From an uncultured Chromatiaceae bacterium (GTDB taxonomy: Bacteria > Pseudomonadota > Gammaproteobacteria > Enterobacterales > Alteromonadaceae), in assembly GCA_946481195.1 (NCBI GenBank), contig CAMLNG010000183.1, positions 1-7,180 of the forward strand: 7,180 bases of DNA, given 5' to 3'. The notes under the pieces are model-generated. The model did no database searches. It saw only the letters and a program-made list of their open reading frames with translations, and was not told the DNA's origin. Positions within the stretch are counted from its first letter, which is position 1. The number at the start of each line of letters is the position of its first letter. Shown here piece after piece: positions 1 to 5,644 of this stretch. The position numbers were made by a program, and so were the translations under genes.

Positions 1-296
1 CAGCAGTGGTTTATGGCACAGTAAAAACAGCAGATCTGGCCTGGGCACTGGGTGATATTGGCGTGGGGCTGATGGCCTGGCTGAACATTGTCGCCATTAT
101 CCTGCTGCACAAAACGGCGTTTAAGTGCCTGAGAGACTATGAAGCGCAAAAAGCTGAGGGCAAGGATCCGGTGTTTCATCCGGAAAAACTCGGCATCAAA
201 AATGCGCATTATTGGGAAGGCAAAACCGATGAAGAGTTGTTAAGTTCCAGCCTGACCAATCTGGCAGAGCAAGACACTAAACGCGTCGGATCATAA
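1..296 (+). CDS. Alanine/glycine:cation symporter (AGCS family), C-terminal fragment
   Basis: The reading frame is open from the left edge (first full codon at base 3) to TAA at 294-296, so only about the last 98 residues are present and the true start lies outside the window. What is visible is one hydrophobic helix (about GVGLMAWLNIVAIILL) and then a cytoplasmic tail with DYEAQKAEGKDPVFHPEKLGI. The pattern 'last helix, LKDYxxQxxxGKDPVFxPxKLGI' is the recognisable C-terminus of the sodium:alanine symporter family (AGCS, PF01235). These inner-membrane carriers import alanine or glycine with Na+ or H+. The GTG at base 6 is an internal codon, not a start. The family call is firm from the tail; substrate and coupling ion cannot be read from this fragment. 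An intrinsic terminator follows 9 bp after the stop. Confidence 0.88.
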   Translation, partial: AVVYGTVKTADLAWALGDIGVGLMAWLNIVAIILLHKTAFKCLRDYEAQKAEGKDPVFHPEKLGIKNAHYWEGKTDEELLSSSLTNLAEQDTKRVGS

Positions 297-304
297 ATGA
301 ATAG

Positions 305-330
305 AGCCAGTCGAAGACTGGCTTTGTTTT
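305..330 (+). terminator. Rho-independent terminator of the symporter gene
   Basis: A perfect 8-bp stem AGCCAGTC (305-312) / GACTGGCT (316-323) with a GAA triloop is followed by TTGTTTT. It begins 9 bp after the symporter stop. Its position inside the longest possible reading frame of the next gene (which opens at 297) argues that this gene really starts downstream, at 357. Confidence 0.85.
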
Positions 331-356
331 CATCATCGCAGAGCGGAGAGAAGTTG

Positions 357-872
357 ATGGCAACAATTCTGACAACCGACAGACTGCGTTTGCGCCATGC
401 CGAGCTTTGCGATGCTCCGGCCATGTTACTGCTGGTCAATGAGCCGGAGTTCCTACAAAACATCGGCGATAAACAGGTTAGAAATTTGCAGCAGGCCGAG
501 TTGTATCTGCAAAATGGTGCTATCGCCAGTTATCAGCAACACGGTTTTGGCTTGTATTTGGTCGAGCGGCTGTCTGATGGTGTGACGCTGGGTTTATGTG
601 GCCTGGTGCAACGCGATTATTTGCAGCATCCGGATGTTGGATATGCCTTGTTCCGCCAATATAGTGGCCAGGGATATATTTCGGAGGCTGCGCTGGCTGT
701 CGTTGCTTATGCACGTGATGTGTTGGGATTACAGACATTGTGTGGCATCGTTGCGCCGGATAATCTGGCATCCAAACGCATACTGGAAAAAGCCGGCATG
801 CGGCCCGCTGGTCAAAAGGTGATCCCCGGTTCGGATAAACAGGTCGATTTTTATCTGTCAGACCGGCTCTGA
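357..872 (+). CDS. GNAT family N-acetyltransferase (RimJ/RimL-like)
   Basis: This is a 171-residue cytoplasmic acetyl-CoA-dependent N-acetyltransferase of the Acetyltransf_3 (RimJ/RimL) type. The N-terminus has the family's opening strand (residues 4-13, ILTTDRLRLR). Residues 93-110 give DVGYALFRQYSGQGYISEA, the motif A region with Q-x-x-G-x-G for the acetyl-CoA pyrophosphate. Residues 133-149 (APDNLASKRILEKAGMR) match the conserved 'NxxSxrvleKxGF' C-terminal motif. The start at 357 is preferred over the in-frame ATG at 297 because GGAG (345-348) lies 8 bases upstream, the protein aligns with family N-termini from there, and a terminator occupies 305-330. The acceptor (ribosomal protein, antibiotic, amino acid or other) cannot be told from sequence. 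The stop at 870-872 directly abuts the stop of the opposing lipoprotein gene. Confidence 0.9.
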   Translation: MATILTTDRLRLRHAELCDAPAMLLLVNEPEFLQNIGDKQVRNLQQAELYLQNGAIASYQQHGFGLYLVERLSDGVTLGLCGLVQRDYLQHPDVGYALFRQYSGQGYISEAALAVVAYARDVLGLQTLCGIVAPDNLASKRILEKAGMRPAGQKVIPGSDKQVDFYLSDRL

Positions 873-1109
873 TTAACGTTCAGCGCCGTTACGCTGGCGC
901 TGAAAGTCTTCATATTTTTTCGAAGCCACATCTTTGAGGCAACTTTCAGCAAGCGGTGATGGCAAAAGCCGGCACTGCGCCCGCTGTTCGTCCCGCATTT
1001 TATTGAACCAGTATTCTTCACTGCCGCGTTGCGGATTCTGACAGGCACTAAGTGCCGGCAGTAACAGGCTGATGATTAACAGCTTTTTATTCGACATGGT
1101 CCAATCCAT
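873..1109 (-). CDS. Small predicted outer-membrane lipoprotein, function unknown
   Basis: This 78-residue protein is read from ATG at 1109. An in-frame ATG at 1097 would give 74 residues and a more typical lipoprotein N-terminus. The AAGGA Shine-Dalgarno 8 bases upstream fits 1109; AGAGGA about 12 bases upstream fits 1097, so the start is undecided. The signal is clear: NKK, the hydrophobic stretch LLIISLLLPA, then lipobox LSAC with the lipidated Cys at residue 23. The +2 residue is Gln, not Asp, so Lol sorting to the outer membrane is expected. The mature part is short, charged and helical-looking (EEYWFNKMRDEQ...) with two further Cys at 46 and 57 that could form a periplasmic disulfide. 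I do not recognise a named family. It is divergent from the M14 gene, with 21 bp between starts. Confidence 0.75.
   Translation of the reverse strand: MDWTMSNKKLLIISLLLPALSACQNPQRGSEEYWFNKMRDEQRAQCRLLPSPLAESCLKDVASKKYEDFQRQRNGAER
879..904. terminator. Possible hairpin at the GNAT/lipoprotein convergence
   Basis: TTCAGCGCC (879-887) and GGCGCTGAA (896-904) form a 9-bp perfect inverted repeat with an 8-base loop, a few bases after the GNAT stop and inside the last codons of the opposing gene. There is no T-run on either side, so it may be a weak or Rho-assisted 3' end or a transcript-stabilising stem. An alternative stem CAGCG/CGCTG (881-885/892-896) is nested in it. Confidence 0.35.
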
Positions 1110-1127
1110 TCCTCTGGTCCTTCAGGT

Positions 1128-1148
1128 ACTATGCCACAGCAGCATAGT
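1128..1148 (+). promoter_or_regulatory. Inverted repeat spanning the annotated start of the M14 gene
   Basis: ACTATGC (1128-1134) and GCATAGT (1142-1148) are a perfect 7-bp inverted repeat with a 7-base spacer. The ATG at 1131 lies within the left arm. In RNA it would occlude this start codon; in DNA it could be an operator between the divergent genes. The role is inferred only from position. Confidence 0.3.
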
Positions 1149-2270
1149 GGTTTGCTACTTAGGAGGCATTCAGCCGGCAGCGGCAATCAAATTTCACCAA
1201 ACTGCCATAAATCTGCGGTTTCAGTACCTTATGCTGAGTTTTTGTTCCCGATTGCCGGAGTCGTTTTGCAAGACTCATTGCCAGAGCTTCATCAACTCGA
1301 ATTGCTGCTGCGCCATGCACCGGCCCCCGTCAGTGCAGAGATCCTGGCGATGGTGAATGCCGGAGAGCAACAATTTCCGCTTTACGCCGTCGCTGTTGGC
1401 AAACCCGCTGCCGGCAAGCCGGTGCTGCTGTTAACCGGTGGCATCCATGGTCTTGAACGGATCGGAACTCAGGTGCTGCTGGCTTATCTGGAAAGCCTGT
1501 GCAGCCGTTTACGCTGGGACCTGCAGTTTGCTGAACTGTTTGAACGCGTTCAACTGTATATCCTGCCACTGCTCAATCCTGGCGGTATGCTGCGTGGTTG
1601 GCGCTCCAATGCGCGCCATGTCGATTTGATGCGTAATGCACCGCAGGATTGTACCGAGGGTGCTGCGTTTTTGGTGGGGGGGCAGCGTTACAGCAAGTTT
1701 TTACCCTGGTACCGCGGCCATCCGGGGCAGTTTGAAACTGAAAGCCGGGTGCTGTGTGATTTTGTCCGGCAGCGACTGTTTCAGGCGCCATTCTCACTGG
1801 TACTGGATTGCCATTCCGGTTTTGGTCAGACCGACCGTTTGTGGTTTCCATATGCCAAATCCAGCACCCAGCCTATTGCGCATCTGGCACAAATGCACCG
1901 GCTGCGGGAGCTATTGTTTCAAACCTACCCACATCAGAATTACATTTTTGAGCCGCAGTGCCGGCACTATCTGTGTCACGGAGATTTATGGGATTACCTG
2001 TTTGATCAGTCGTTGCTGGCACAGCATCTGATGTTGCCGCTGACACTGGAAATGGGCTCGTGGAACTGGGTGCGGAAAAATCCGTTTCAATTATTACGTA
2101 GCCATGGCTTGTTTCATCCGGTAAAACCACATCGGGTGAAACGAGTTTTGCGCAGCCATCTGATTTTGTTTGAATTTTTACTTCAGGCTGCGGCTGCACA
2201 TGTGCATTGGCTGCCGACTGTGGATAGCCGCAACGCGATGGAGGCCAATGACTTATGGTACAACCGATAG
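1131..2270 (+). CDS. M14-family zinc carboxypeptidase-like metallohydrolase
   Basis: This 379-residue protein carries the full catalytic set of the M14 peptidase/deacylase fold. GGIHGLERIG has the H-x-x-E zinc ligands His106 and Glu109. LNPGG (148-152) and ARHVDLMRN (161-169) resemble the family's NP-G and 'GVDLNRN' substrate-binding block. LDCHSG supplies the third ligand, His228. LTLEMGS holds the catalytic Glu307. No signal peptide is visible, so it is probably cytoplasmic; the substrate (peptide, gamma-glutamyl compound or acylated amino acid) is not readable. The N-terminus is doubtful: recognisable family sequence seems to begin near residue 31 (SVPYAEFLFP), the ATG at 1131 has only a weak AGGT upstream, and no other ATG is in frame before codon 74. 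Codons 11-12 are AGG-AGG. The 3' end overlaps the hydrolase gene by 16 bp, indicating translational coupling. Confidence 0.82.
   Translation: MPQQHSGLLLRRHSAGSGNQISPNCHKSAVSVPYAEFLFPIAGVVLQDSLPELHQLELLLRHAPAPVSAEILAMVNAGEQQFPLYAVAVGKPAAGKPVLLLTGGIHGLERIGTQVLLAYLESLCSRLRWDLQFAELFERVQLYILPLLNPGGMLRGWRSNARHVDLMRNAPQDCTEGAAFLVGGQRYSKFLPWYRGHPGQFETESRVLCDFVRQRLFQAPFSLVLDCHSGFGQTDRLWFPYAKSSTQPIAHLAQMHRLRELLFQTYPHQNYIFEPQCRHYLCHGDLWDYLFDQSLLAQHLMLPLTLEMGSWNWVRKNPFQLLRSHGLFHPVKPHRVKRVLRSHLILFEFLLQAAAAHVHWLPTVDSRNAMEANDLWYNR
2240..2244 (+). promoter_or_regulatory. Shine-Dalgarno of the alpha/beta hydrolase gene inside the M14 gene
   Basis: GGAGG lies 10 bases upstream of the ATG at 2255, within the last codons of the M14 gene. 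It fixes the hydrolase start and supports coupled translation of the pair. Confidence 0.75.
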
Positions 2271-2992
2271 TGTTATTGCGTGGACTGGCGCGGGAGCAGG
2301 CGCATTGGGGCGATTTTCCGGCTGAGCTTGCCAGGCAGTCGCGAAGGCCGGTGTATTGTCAGGACTTACCCGGCATGGGCCAATATCATCGCGAGCAAAG
2401 CCCGGCAGATATGCGGGCACTGGCAGAGCTGGTGCTACCACGGCTACAGCGTCGTCACCCAGGGCCATGGCATTTGGTGGCGATGTCACTGGGGGCTATG
2501 CTGGCGGTACAGCTCGCTGTACTGGCACCGCAGCAAGTGGCGTCTTTGGTGCTCATCAACACCAGTGCCGGCGCTTTGACGCCGTTTTATCAGCGTCTCC
2601 GCTGGCAGCAATATCCCAAGGTGCTTAGTGCTTTTATCGCACCGCTGCGACAGCGTGAGCGGCTGATTTTGCAATTAACCAGCCACTACTGGCAGTCACA
2701 GCAGTTGCAGCATGCGGTGGATATTGCCAGGCACAGGCCGGTACAGCGGCTTAATGTGCTGCGCCAGTTGCTGGCTGCCAGCCGGTTTCGTCTGCCCGTC
2801 ACACCCCAGTGCCCGGTATTGCTGTTAAGTGGTGCCGCCGACCAGTTGGTTGAACCGATCTGCAGCCTGCGTCTGGCAGAGTACTGGCAGGTTCGGCACC
2901 TGCAACACCCGACAGCCGGACATGATTTGGTGTTGGATGCACCGGATTGGTTGCTCAGTCAGTTATTACAGTTTTATGCCGGCTTAGACTGA
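2255..2992 (+). CDS. Alpha/beta-fold hydrolase
   Basis: This is a 245-residue single-domain alpha/beta hydrolase without signal peptide or membrane segment. The nucleophile elbow is AMSLG (residues 76-80) with Ser78. The acid is Asp196 in LLLSGAADQLV, and the base is His223 in TAGHDLVLD. DLPGMGQ (37-43) is the usual loop after strand 4. The oxyanion-loop HG motif is replaced by LLRG (residues 7-10), which I recall as a recurring variant in proteobacterial relatives, so it probably does not mean loss of activity. Likely substrates are esters, thioesters or amides, not resolvable further. It overlaps the M14 gene by 16 bp and has its own GGAGG, so the two are expected to be co-expressed and may act on related substrates. 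Its stop overlaps the opposing tapT stop by 9 bp. Confidence 0.87.
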   Translation: MVQPIVLLRGLAREQAHWGDFPAELARQSRRPVYCQDLPGMGQYHREQSPADMRALAELVLPRLQRRHPGPWHLVAMSLGAMLAVQLAVLAPQQVASLVLINTSAGALTPFYQRLRWQQYPKVLSAFIAPLRQRERLILQLTSHYWQSQQLQHAVDIARHRPVQRLNVLRQLLAASRFRLPVTPQCPVLLLSGAADQLVEPICSLRLAEYWQVRHLQHPTAGHDLVLDAPDWLLSQLLQFYAGLD

Positions 2993-3676
2993 AGATTCAT
3001 CAAACTGCAGATGCGGTTTACCCGCCATATATTGGCGCCGAAACAGCTGAAAGTATTGGGTTAAGTCTGCGGCAGCTTGTTCATCCCCGGCCAGTTTTAA
3101 CACCTCGATACCGACCTCTGCCGTGCATAACTGATGCAAATGTGCCGCCTCACGCAGCACATAACCTGACGCCGCAGTAGGGTTGATGCCCAGCACCGGA
3201 AAACCATCCAGGTAAGGGCTTTTACTGAACATCTTTTTGGCTTCACGCCAGGTACCATCCAGCATGATAAACAGCGGTTTTTTGCTGCCGTTCTTGAACT
3301 CTGGCGGGATAGTACTGATGCAACGTTCTGCTGCGGCATATTCATGTGGGAACACTACAACCGGGAAATAGTCTTTGCGCTGTAACAGTTGCAATAAACC
3401 GGCATCCGGCTGAGTACGGTCCCAGACAAAGGCATAGCTGTCGGTCGCAACATCTGCAATCAACCGGCCGGTATTGCTGGGTTTGTAGCATTCGCCGGTA
3501 TACATCAGAAATACAAAAGCGCTGCGGGCTGAAGGCGCGGGGATCATTGCACAGAGACAATCCGCTTTAGGCAGCAGGCAGCCATCACAGCGGATCACTT
3601 TGCTGCCACGGGCATTAAAAGGTTTAGTGGTTTTTGCAAGCTCGCGCAGGCGCAGCTCCAGCACAACATTGGCCAA
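2984..3676 (-). CDS. tapT: tRNA-uridine aminocarboxypropyltransferase (DTW domain, YfiP/TapT)
   Basis: This 230-residue DTW-domain protein transfers the 3-amino-3-carboxypropyl group of S-adenosylmethionine to a uridine (acp3U47 in E. coli tRNAs) in the cytoplasm. The name-giving signature is LDGTW (residues 139-143). A four-cysteine cluster at the N-terminus (Cys30, 33, 40, 42: C-x2-C-x6-C-x-C) looks metal-binding. KPSNTGRLIADV (65-76) and YCTAEV-like CTAEV (184-188) are also conserved. Length and order match E. coli YfiP (about 232 residues). The start is TTG at 3676: it gives MANVVLELR, which parallels the E. coli N-terminus, and GGGA lies about 7 bases upstream; no ATG occurs before residue 44. 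It lies 59 bp downstream of aceK on the same strand with no terminator between, so co-transcription is likely. A lone TAAAAT (3707-3712) could be a weak -10 of its own. Confidence 0.93.
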   Translation of the reverse strand: MANVVLELRLRELAKTTKPFNARGSKVIRCDGCLLPKADCLCAMIPAPSARSAFVFLMYTGECYKPSNTGRLIADVATDSYAFVWDRTQPDAGLLQLLQRKDYFPVVVFPHEYAAAERCISTIPPEFKNGSKKPLFIMLDGTWREAKKMFSKSPYLDGFPVLGINPTAASGYVLREAAHLHQLCTAEVGIEVLKLAGDEQAAADLTQYFQLFRRQYMAGKPHLQFDESSV

Positions 3677-3735
3677 AATTTAGTCCCGACAGCGGAAAAG
3701 GCCGGCATTTTAGCGCAGTTCCTTGCTGAAGTGCT

Positions 3736-5484
3736 CTAACTTTTCGGGGCAAATTCCTGCGGGTACAGGTTGATAAAACGCTGTTGTTGCGGATAGGCGA
3801 ATACATCTTCAACGATGCCGCTTTTGATCCGGGCCTGTTTTTGTTGCCAGTAACCGGCATCCAGCAGTTCCGGATGTAGTTCCTGTAACAGCTGGCGTAA
3901 TTCCGGCTGGGCTGTAACAAAAGTTGCGATTTGCTCCGGGAATACGTCGCCCGGGTGAACCGGGTACCAGGGCTCAGCGCTGAGCATATCGTCCCAGTTA
4001 TCTGGTGGCGGTATGGCGCGAAAATTCATATCCAGCAGATATTGCACTTCGTCGTAATCGTAAAACACTACGCGACCATGACGGGTGACACCAAAGTTTT
4101 TCAGCAGCATGTCACCAGGGAAAATATTGGCGGCGATCATATCTTTCAGTGCCTGACCGTAATCCTGCATCAGCCGGCGTTTTTCCGCCGGGCTGGCCTG
4201 CTCTAACGCCAGATTGAGCGGCAACATGCGCCGCTCAATATACAGATGTTTAATCACCACCAAATCATCTTCAATCACCAGTGAGCCGGCAATGCTTTGT
4301 TGCAATTCGGCCAGCAGTTCTGCCGAGAAGCGGTTTTTTGGCAACGCAACATCGGAATATTCCAGCGTGTCTGCCATCCGGCCAACCCGGTCGTGAGTTT
4401 TAACCAGGTGATAACGACGTTTAACAGTGTCGCGGCCAAAGGGTTTAGTGTCGGCAAAACGGTCGCGGATCACTTTAAATACATAAGGAAAAGATGGCAG
4501 GGTAAATACCATCATGACCATACCGCGAATCCCAGGGGCTGCAACAAAAACATCGCGGCTGTTGGCCAGATGCAACAGTAACTCGCGGTAAAATTCGGTT
4601 TTACCTTGTTTATGCAGCCCGACTGACGCATACAGTTCGGCCAGGGTTTTATGGGGCAACAGTTCCTTCAGAAAATGCACTAAGGCGGAAGGGACCGGCA
4701 AATCCACCATAAAATAGGCACGCGAGAAACCAAAAATGATGGTCATTTGTTGGCTGTCGGTGATGAGGCTATCAACAAACAAACCGCGGCTGCGTTGATG
4801 CAACACCGGCATGATAAAGGGCTGCTGACCATCCGGACTGACCACCCGTCCCACAATGTAGGCAGCTTTGTTGCGGTAAAACACCGATTTGAGAATATCA
4901 AAACGGATTTGATGCACCGGATGGTGGCCGTGACTGGACTGAGCGACAAAAGTTTTAACAATCAACCGGATATCACGGTCCAGATTTTCAAATGGCAGCC
5001 CTAAACTGAATCCGCTCAGAATACGGCGCAGACATTGCCGCAAGCCATCCTGGGCCGGAAAATAACTGTCGTAGACGGAGGCGACCGGTGCCGGCAATTG
5101 TTGTTTGCTTAAGGTCGATTCAACAAAAATATTCTGATTATGAAAATACTGCCGGTCGAACAGCTGGCAAAACACCGAGTTATAAAAGGTTTCTGCCAGT
5201 TCCGCCTGCGGGTGAAACTGCAGGTAGACCAAGTACTGCTGCTTGACCTGCTGCCATAAGGCTTCATCAAGACAATGCACCGGTAATTCTTGCTGCAACA
5301 CGGCGATAGTTTCGCTGACCCGGGTGTCGTAATAAGAGATCCGCTCGGCATTGTCGGTGAGAAAACCACTCCAGTCCGCACTGGCAAACCTTTGCTGCGC
5401 ATTGGCAGTAATCTGCTGAAACAGCCGGAAATGACGGCGAAATCCGCGCATGATGATGTCGGCAATGTGCTGAGCCTGGGGCAT
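3736..5484 (-). CDS. aceK: Isocitrate dehydrogenase kinase/phosphatase
   Basis: This 582-residue bifunctional enzyme phosphorylates isocitrate dehydrogenase, diverting isocitrate into the glyoxylate shunt, and dephosphorylates it to restore TCA flux. It is collinear with E. coli AceK (578 residues). APGIRGMVMMVF (about 316-327) is the atypical ATP loop, followed by Lys337 in VFKVI. HDRVGRMAD (364-372) ends in Asp372, the counterpart of E. coli Asp371 implicated in phosphatase action. NIFPGDMLLKNFGVTRHGR and VVFYDYDE (453-479) carry the catalytic Asp458, Lys462, Asn463, Asp476 and Asp478. All key residues are intact. The ATG at 5484 is chosen over TTG at 5508 because MPQAQHIADIIM aligns with the E. 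coli start and the predicted transcription start falls at about 5509. No aceB or aceA is adjacent, unlike in enterobacteria; tapT follows by 59 bp. Confidence 0.97.
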   Translation of the reverse strand: MPQAQHIADIIMRGFRRHFRLFQQITANAQQRFASADWSGFLTDNAERISYYDTRVSETIAVLQQELPVHCLDEALWQQVKQQYLVYLQFHPQAELAETFYNSVFCQLFDRQYFHNQNIFVESTLSKQQLPAPVASVYDSYFPAQDGLRQCLRRILSGFSLGLPFENLDRDIRLIVKTFVAQSSHGHHPVHQIRFDILKSVFYRNKAAYIVGRVVSPDGQQPFIMPVLHQRSRGLFVDSLITDSQQMTIIFGFSRAYFMVDLPVPSALVHFLKELLPHKTLAELYASVGLHKQGKTEFYRELLLHLANSRDVFVAAPGIRGMVMMVFTLPSFPYVFKVIRDRFADTKPFGRDTVKRRYHLVKTHDRVGRMADTLEYSDVALPKNRFSAELLAELQQSIAGSLVIEDDLVVIKHLYIERRMLPLNLALEQASPAEKRRLMQDYGQALKDMIAANIFPGDMLLKNFGVTRHGRVVFYDYDEVQYLLDMNFRAIPPPDNWDDMLSAEPWYPVHPGDVFPEQIATFVTAQPELRQLLQELHPELLDAGYWQQKQARIKSGIVEDVFAYPQQQRFINLYPQEFAPKS

Positions 5485-5515
5485 GATATATTTAGAGTTA
5501 TTGCTCAATTAATTG

Positions 5516-5544
5516 GTTATACCCCGTTATTTGCCTGCTGTAAA
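5516..5544 (-). promoter_or_regulatory. Sigma70-type promoter of aceK
   Basis: On the minus strand, TTTACA (-35, 5539-5544) and TATAAC (-10, 5516-5521) are separated by exactly 17 bases. Initiation would fall near 5509, leaving a leader of about 25 bases before the ATG at 5484 and placing the alternative TTG (5508) at the 5' end of the RNA. Confidence 0.65.
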
Positions 5545-5570
5545 TCTGACCTTAGTATTGAACTCTGACG

Positions 5571-5588
5571 CTCAATGCTTGCGTTGAG
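5571..5588. promoter_or_regulatory. 18-bp dyad between divergent promoters (candidate operator)
   Basis: CTCAATGC and GCGTTGAG, separated by TT, are an inverted repeat with one T-G mismatch. It sits centrally between the aceK -35 (5539-5544) and the opposing -35 (5608-5613), where one regulator could act on both genes. I do not recognise it as a Cra, IclR or FadR site. Confidence 0.35.
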
Positions 5589-5590
5589 AT

Positions 5591-5610
5591 TTGTTGCTGA
5601 TTGTTGCTTG
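5591..5610 (+). repeat. 10-bp tandem direct repeat upstream of the membrane-protein promoter
   Basis: TTGTTGCTGA is followed immediately by TTGTTGCTTG, identical in the first 8 of 10 bases. The period is about one helical turn and the second copy overlaps the presumed -35 (5608-5613). It could be a same-face binding site or chance T/G-rich sequence. Confidence 0.3.
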
Positions 5611-5636
5611 TGTCGTCTGATGAATATTGATATAAA
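5608..5636 (+). promoter_or_regulatory. Candidate promoter of the membrane-protein gene
   Basis: TTGTGT (5608-5613) and TATAAA (5631-5636) are 17 bases apart on the plus strand. The -10 is strong and the -35 moderate. Initiation is predicted near 5643, only about two bases before the ATG at 5645, which bears on the choice of start codon. Confidence 0.5.
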
Positions 5637-5644
5637 AATGTTAA

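Noticed and set aside
297..356. 20-codon N-terminal extension of the GNAT gene from ATG 297
   Set aside because: The segment contains the symporter's intrinsic terminator; ATG 357 has a proper Shine-Dalgarno and matches family N-termini.
1044..1056. GGCACT-A-AGTGCC palindrome within the lipoprotein signal-peptide codons
   Set aside because: It codes for the conserved lipobox region and lies inside the gene; nothing in its position suggests an operator.
1873..2199. 108-codon open frame antisense to the M14 gene
   Set aside because: It lies wholly within a gene with an intact catalytic set, is Pro/Ala/Thr/Ser-rich without motifs, and has no ribosome site; it is a shadow frame.
2253..2628. Open frames on both strands overlapping the alpha/beta hydrolase gene
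   Set aside because: Low-complexity translations (runs of Pro/Ala/Val or Trp/Gly/Cys) and full overlap with a gene carrying a complete Ser-Asp-His set.
3710..3739. Imperfect inverted repeat TTAGCGCA / TGCTCTAA at the end of aceK as a terminator
   Set aside because: It has an internal mismatch, a long loop and no T-run on the minus strand, so it does not support separating tapT from aceK.
5485..5508. Eight-residue N-terminal extension of AceK from TTG 5508
   Set aside because: The predicted transcription start is at about 5509, there is no ribosome site, and E. coli AceK aligns from the ATG at 5484.
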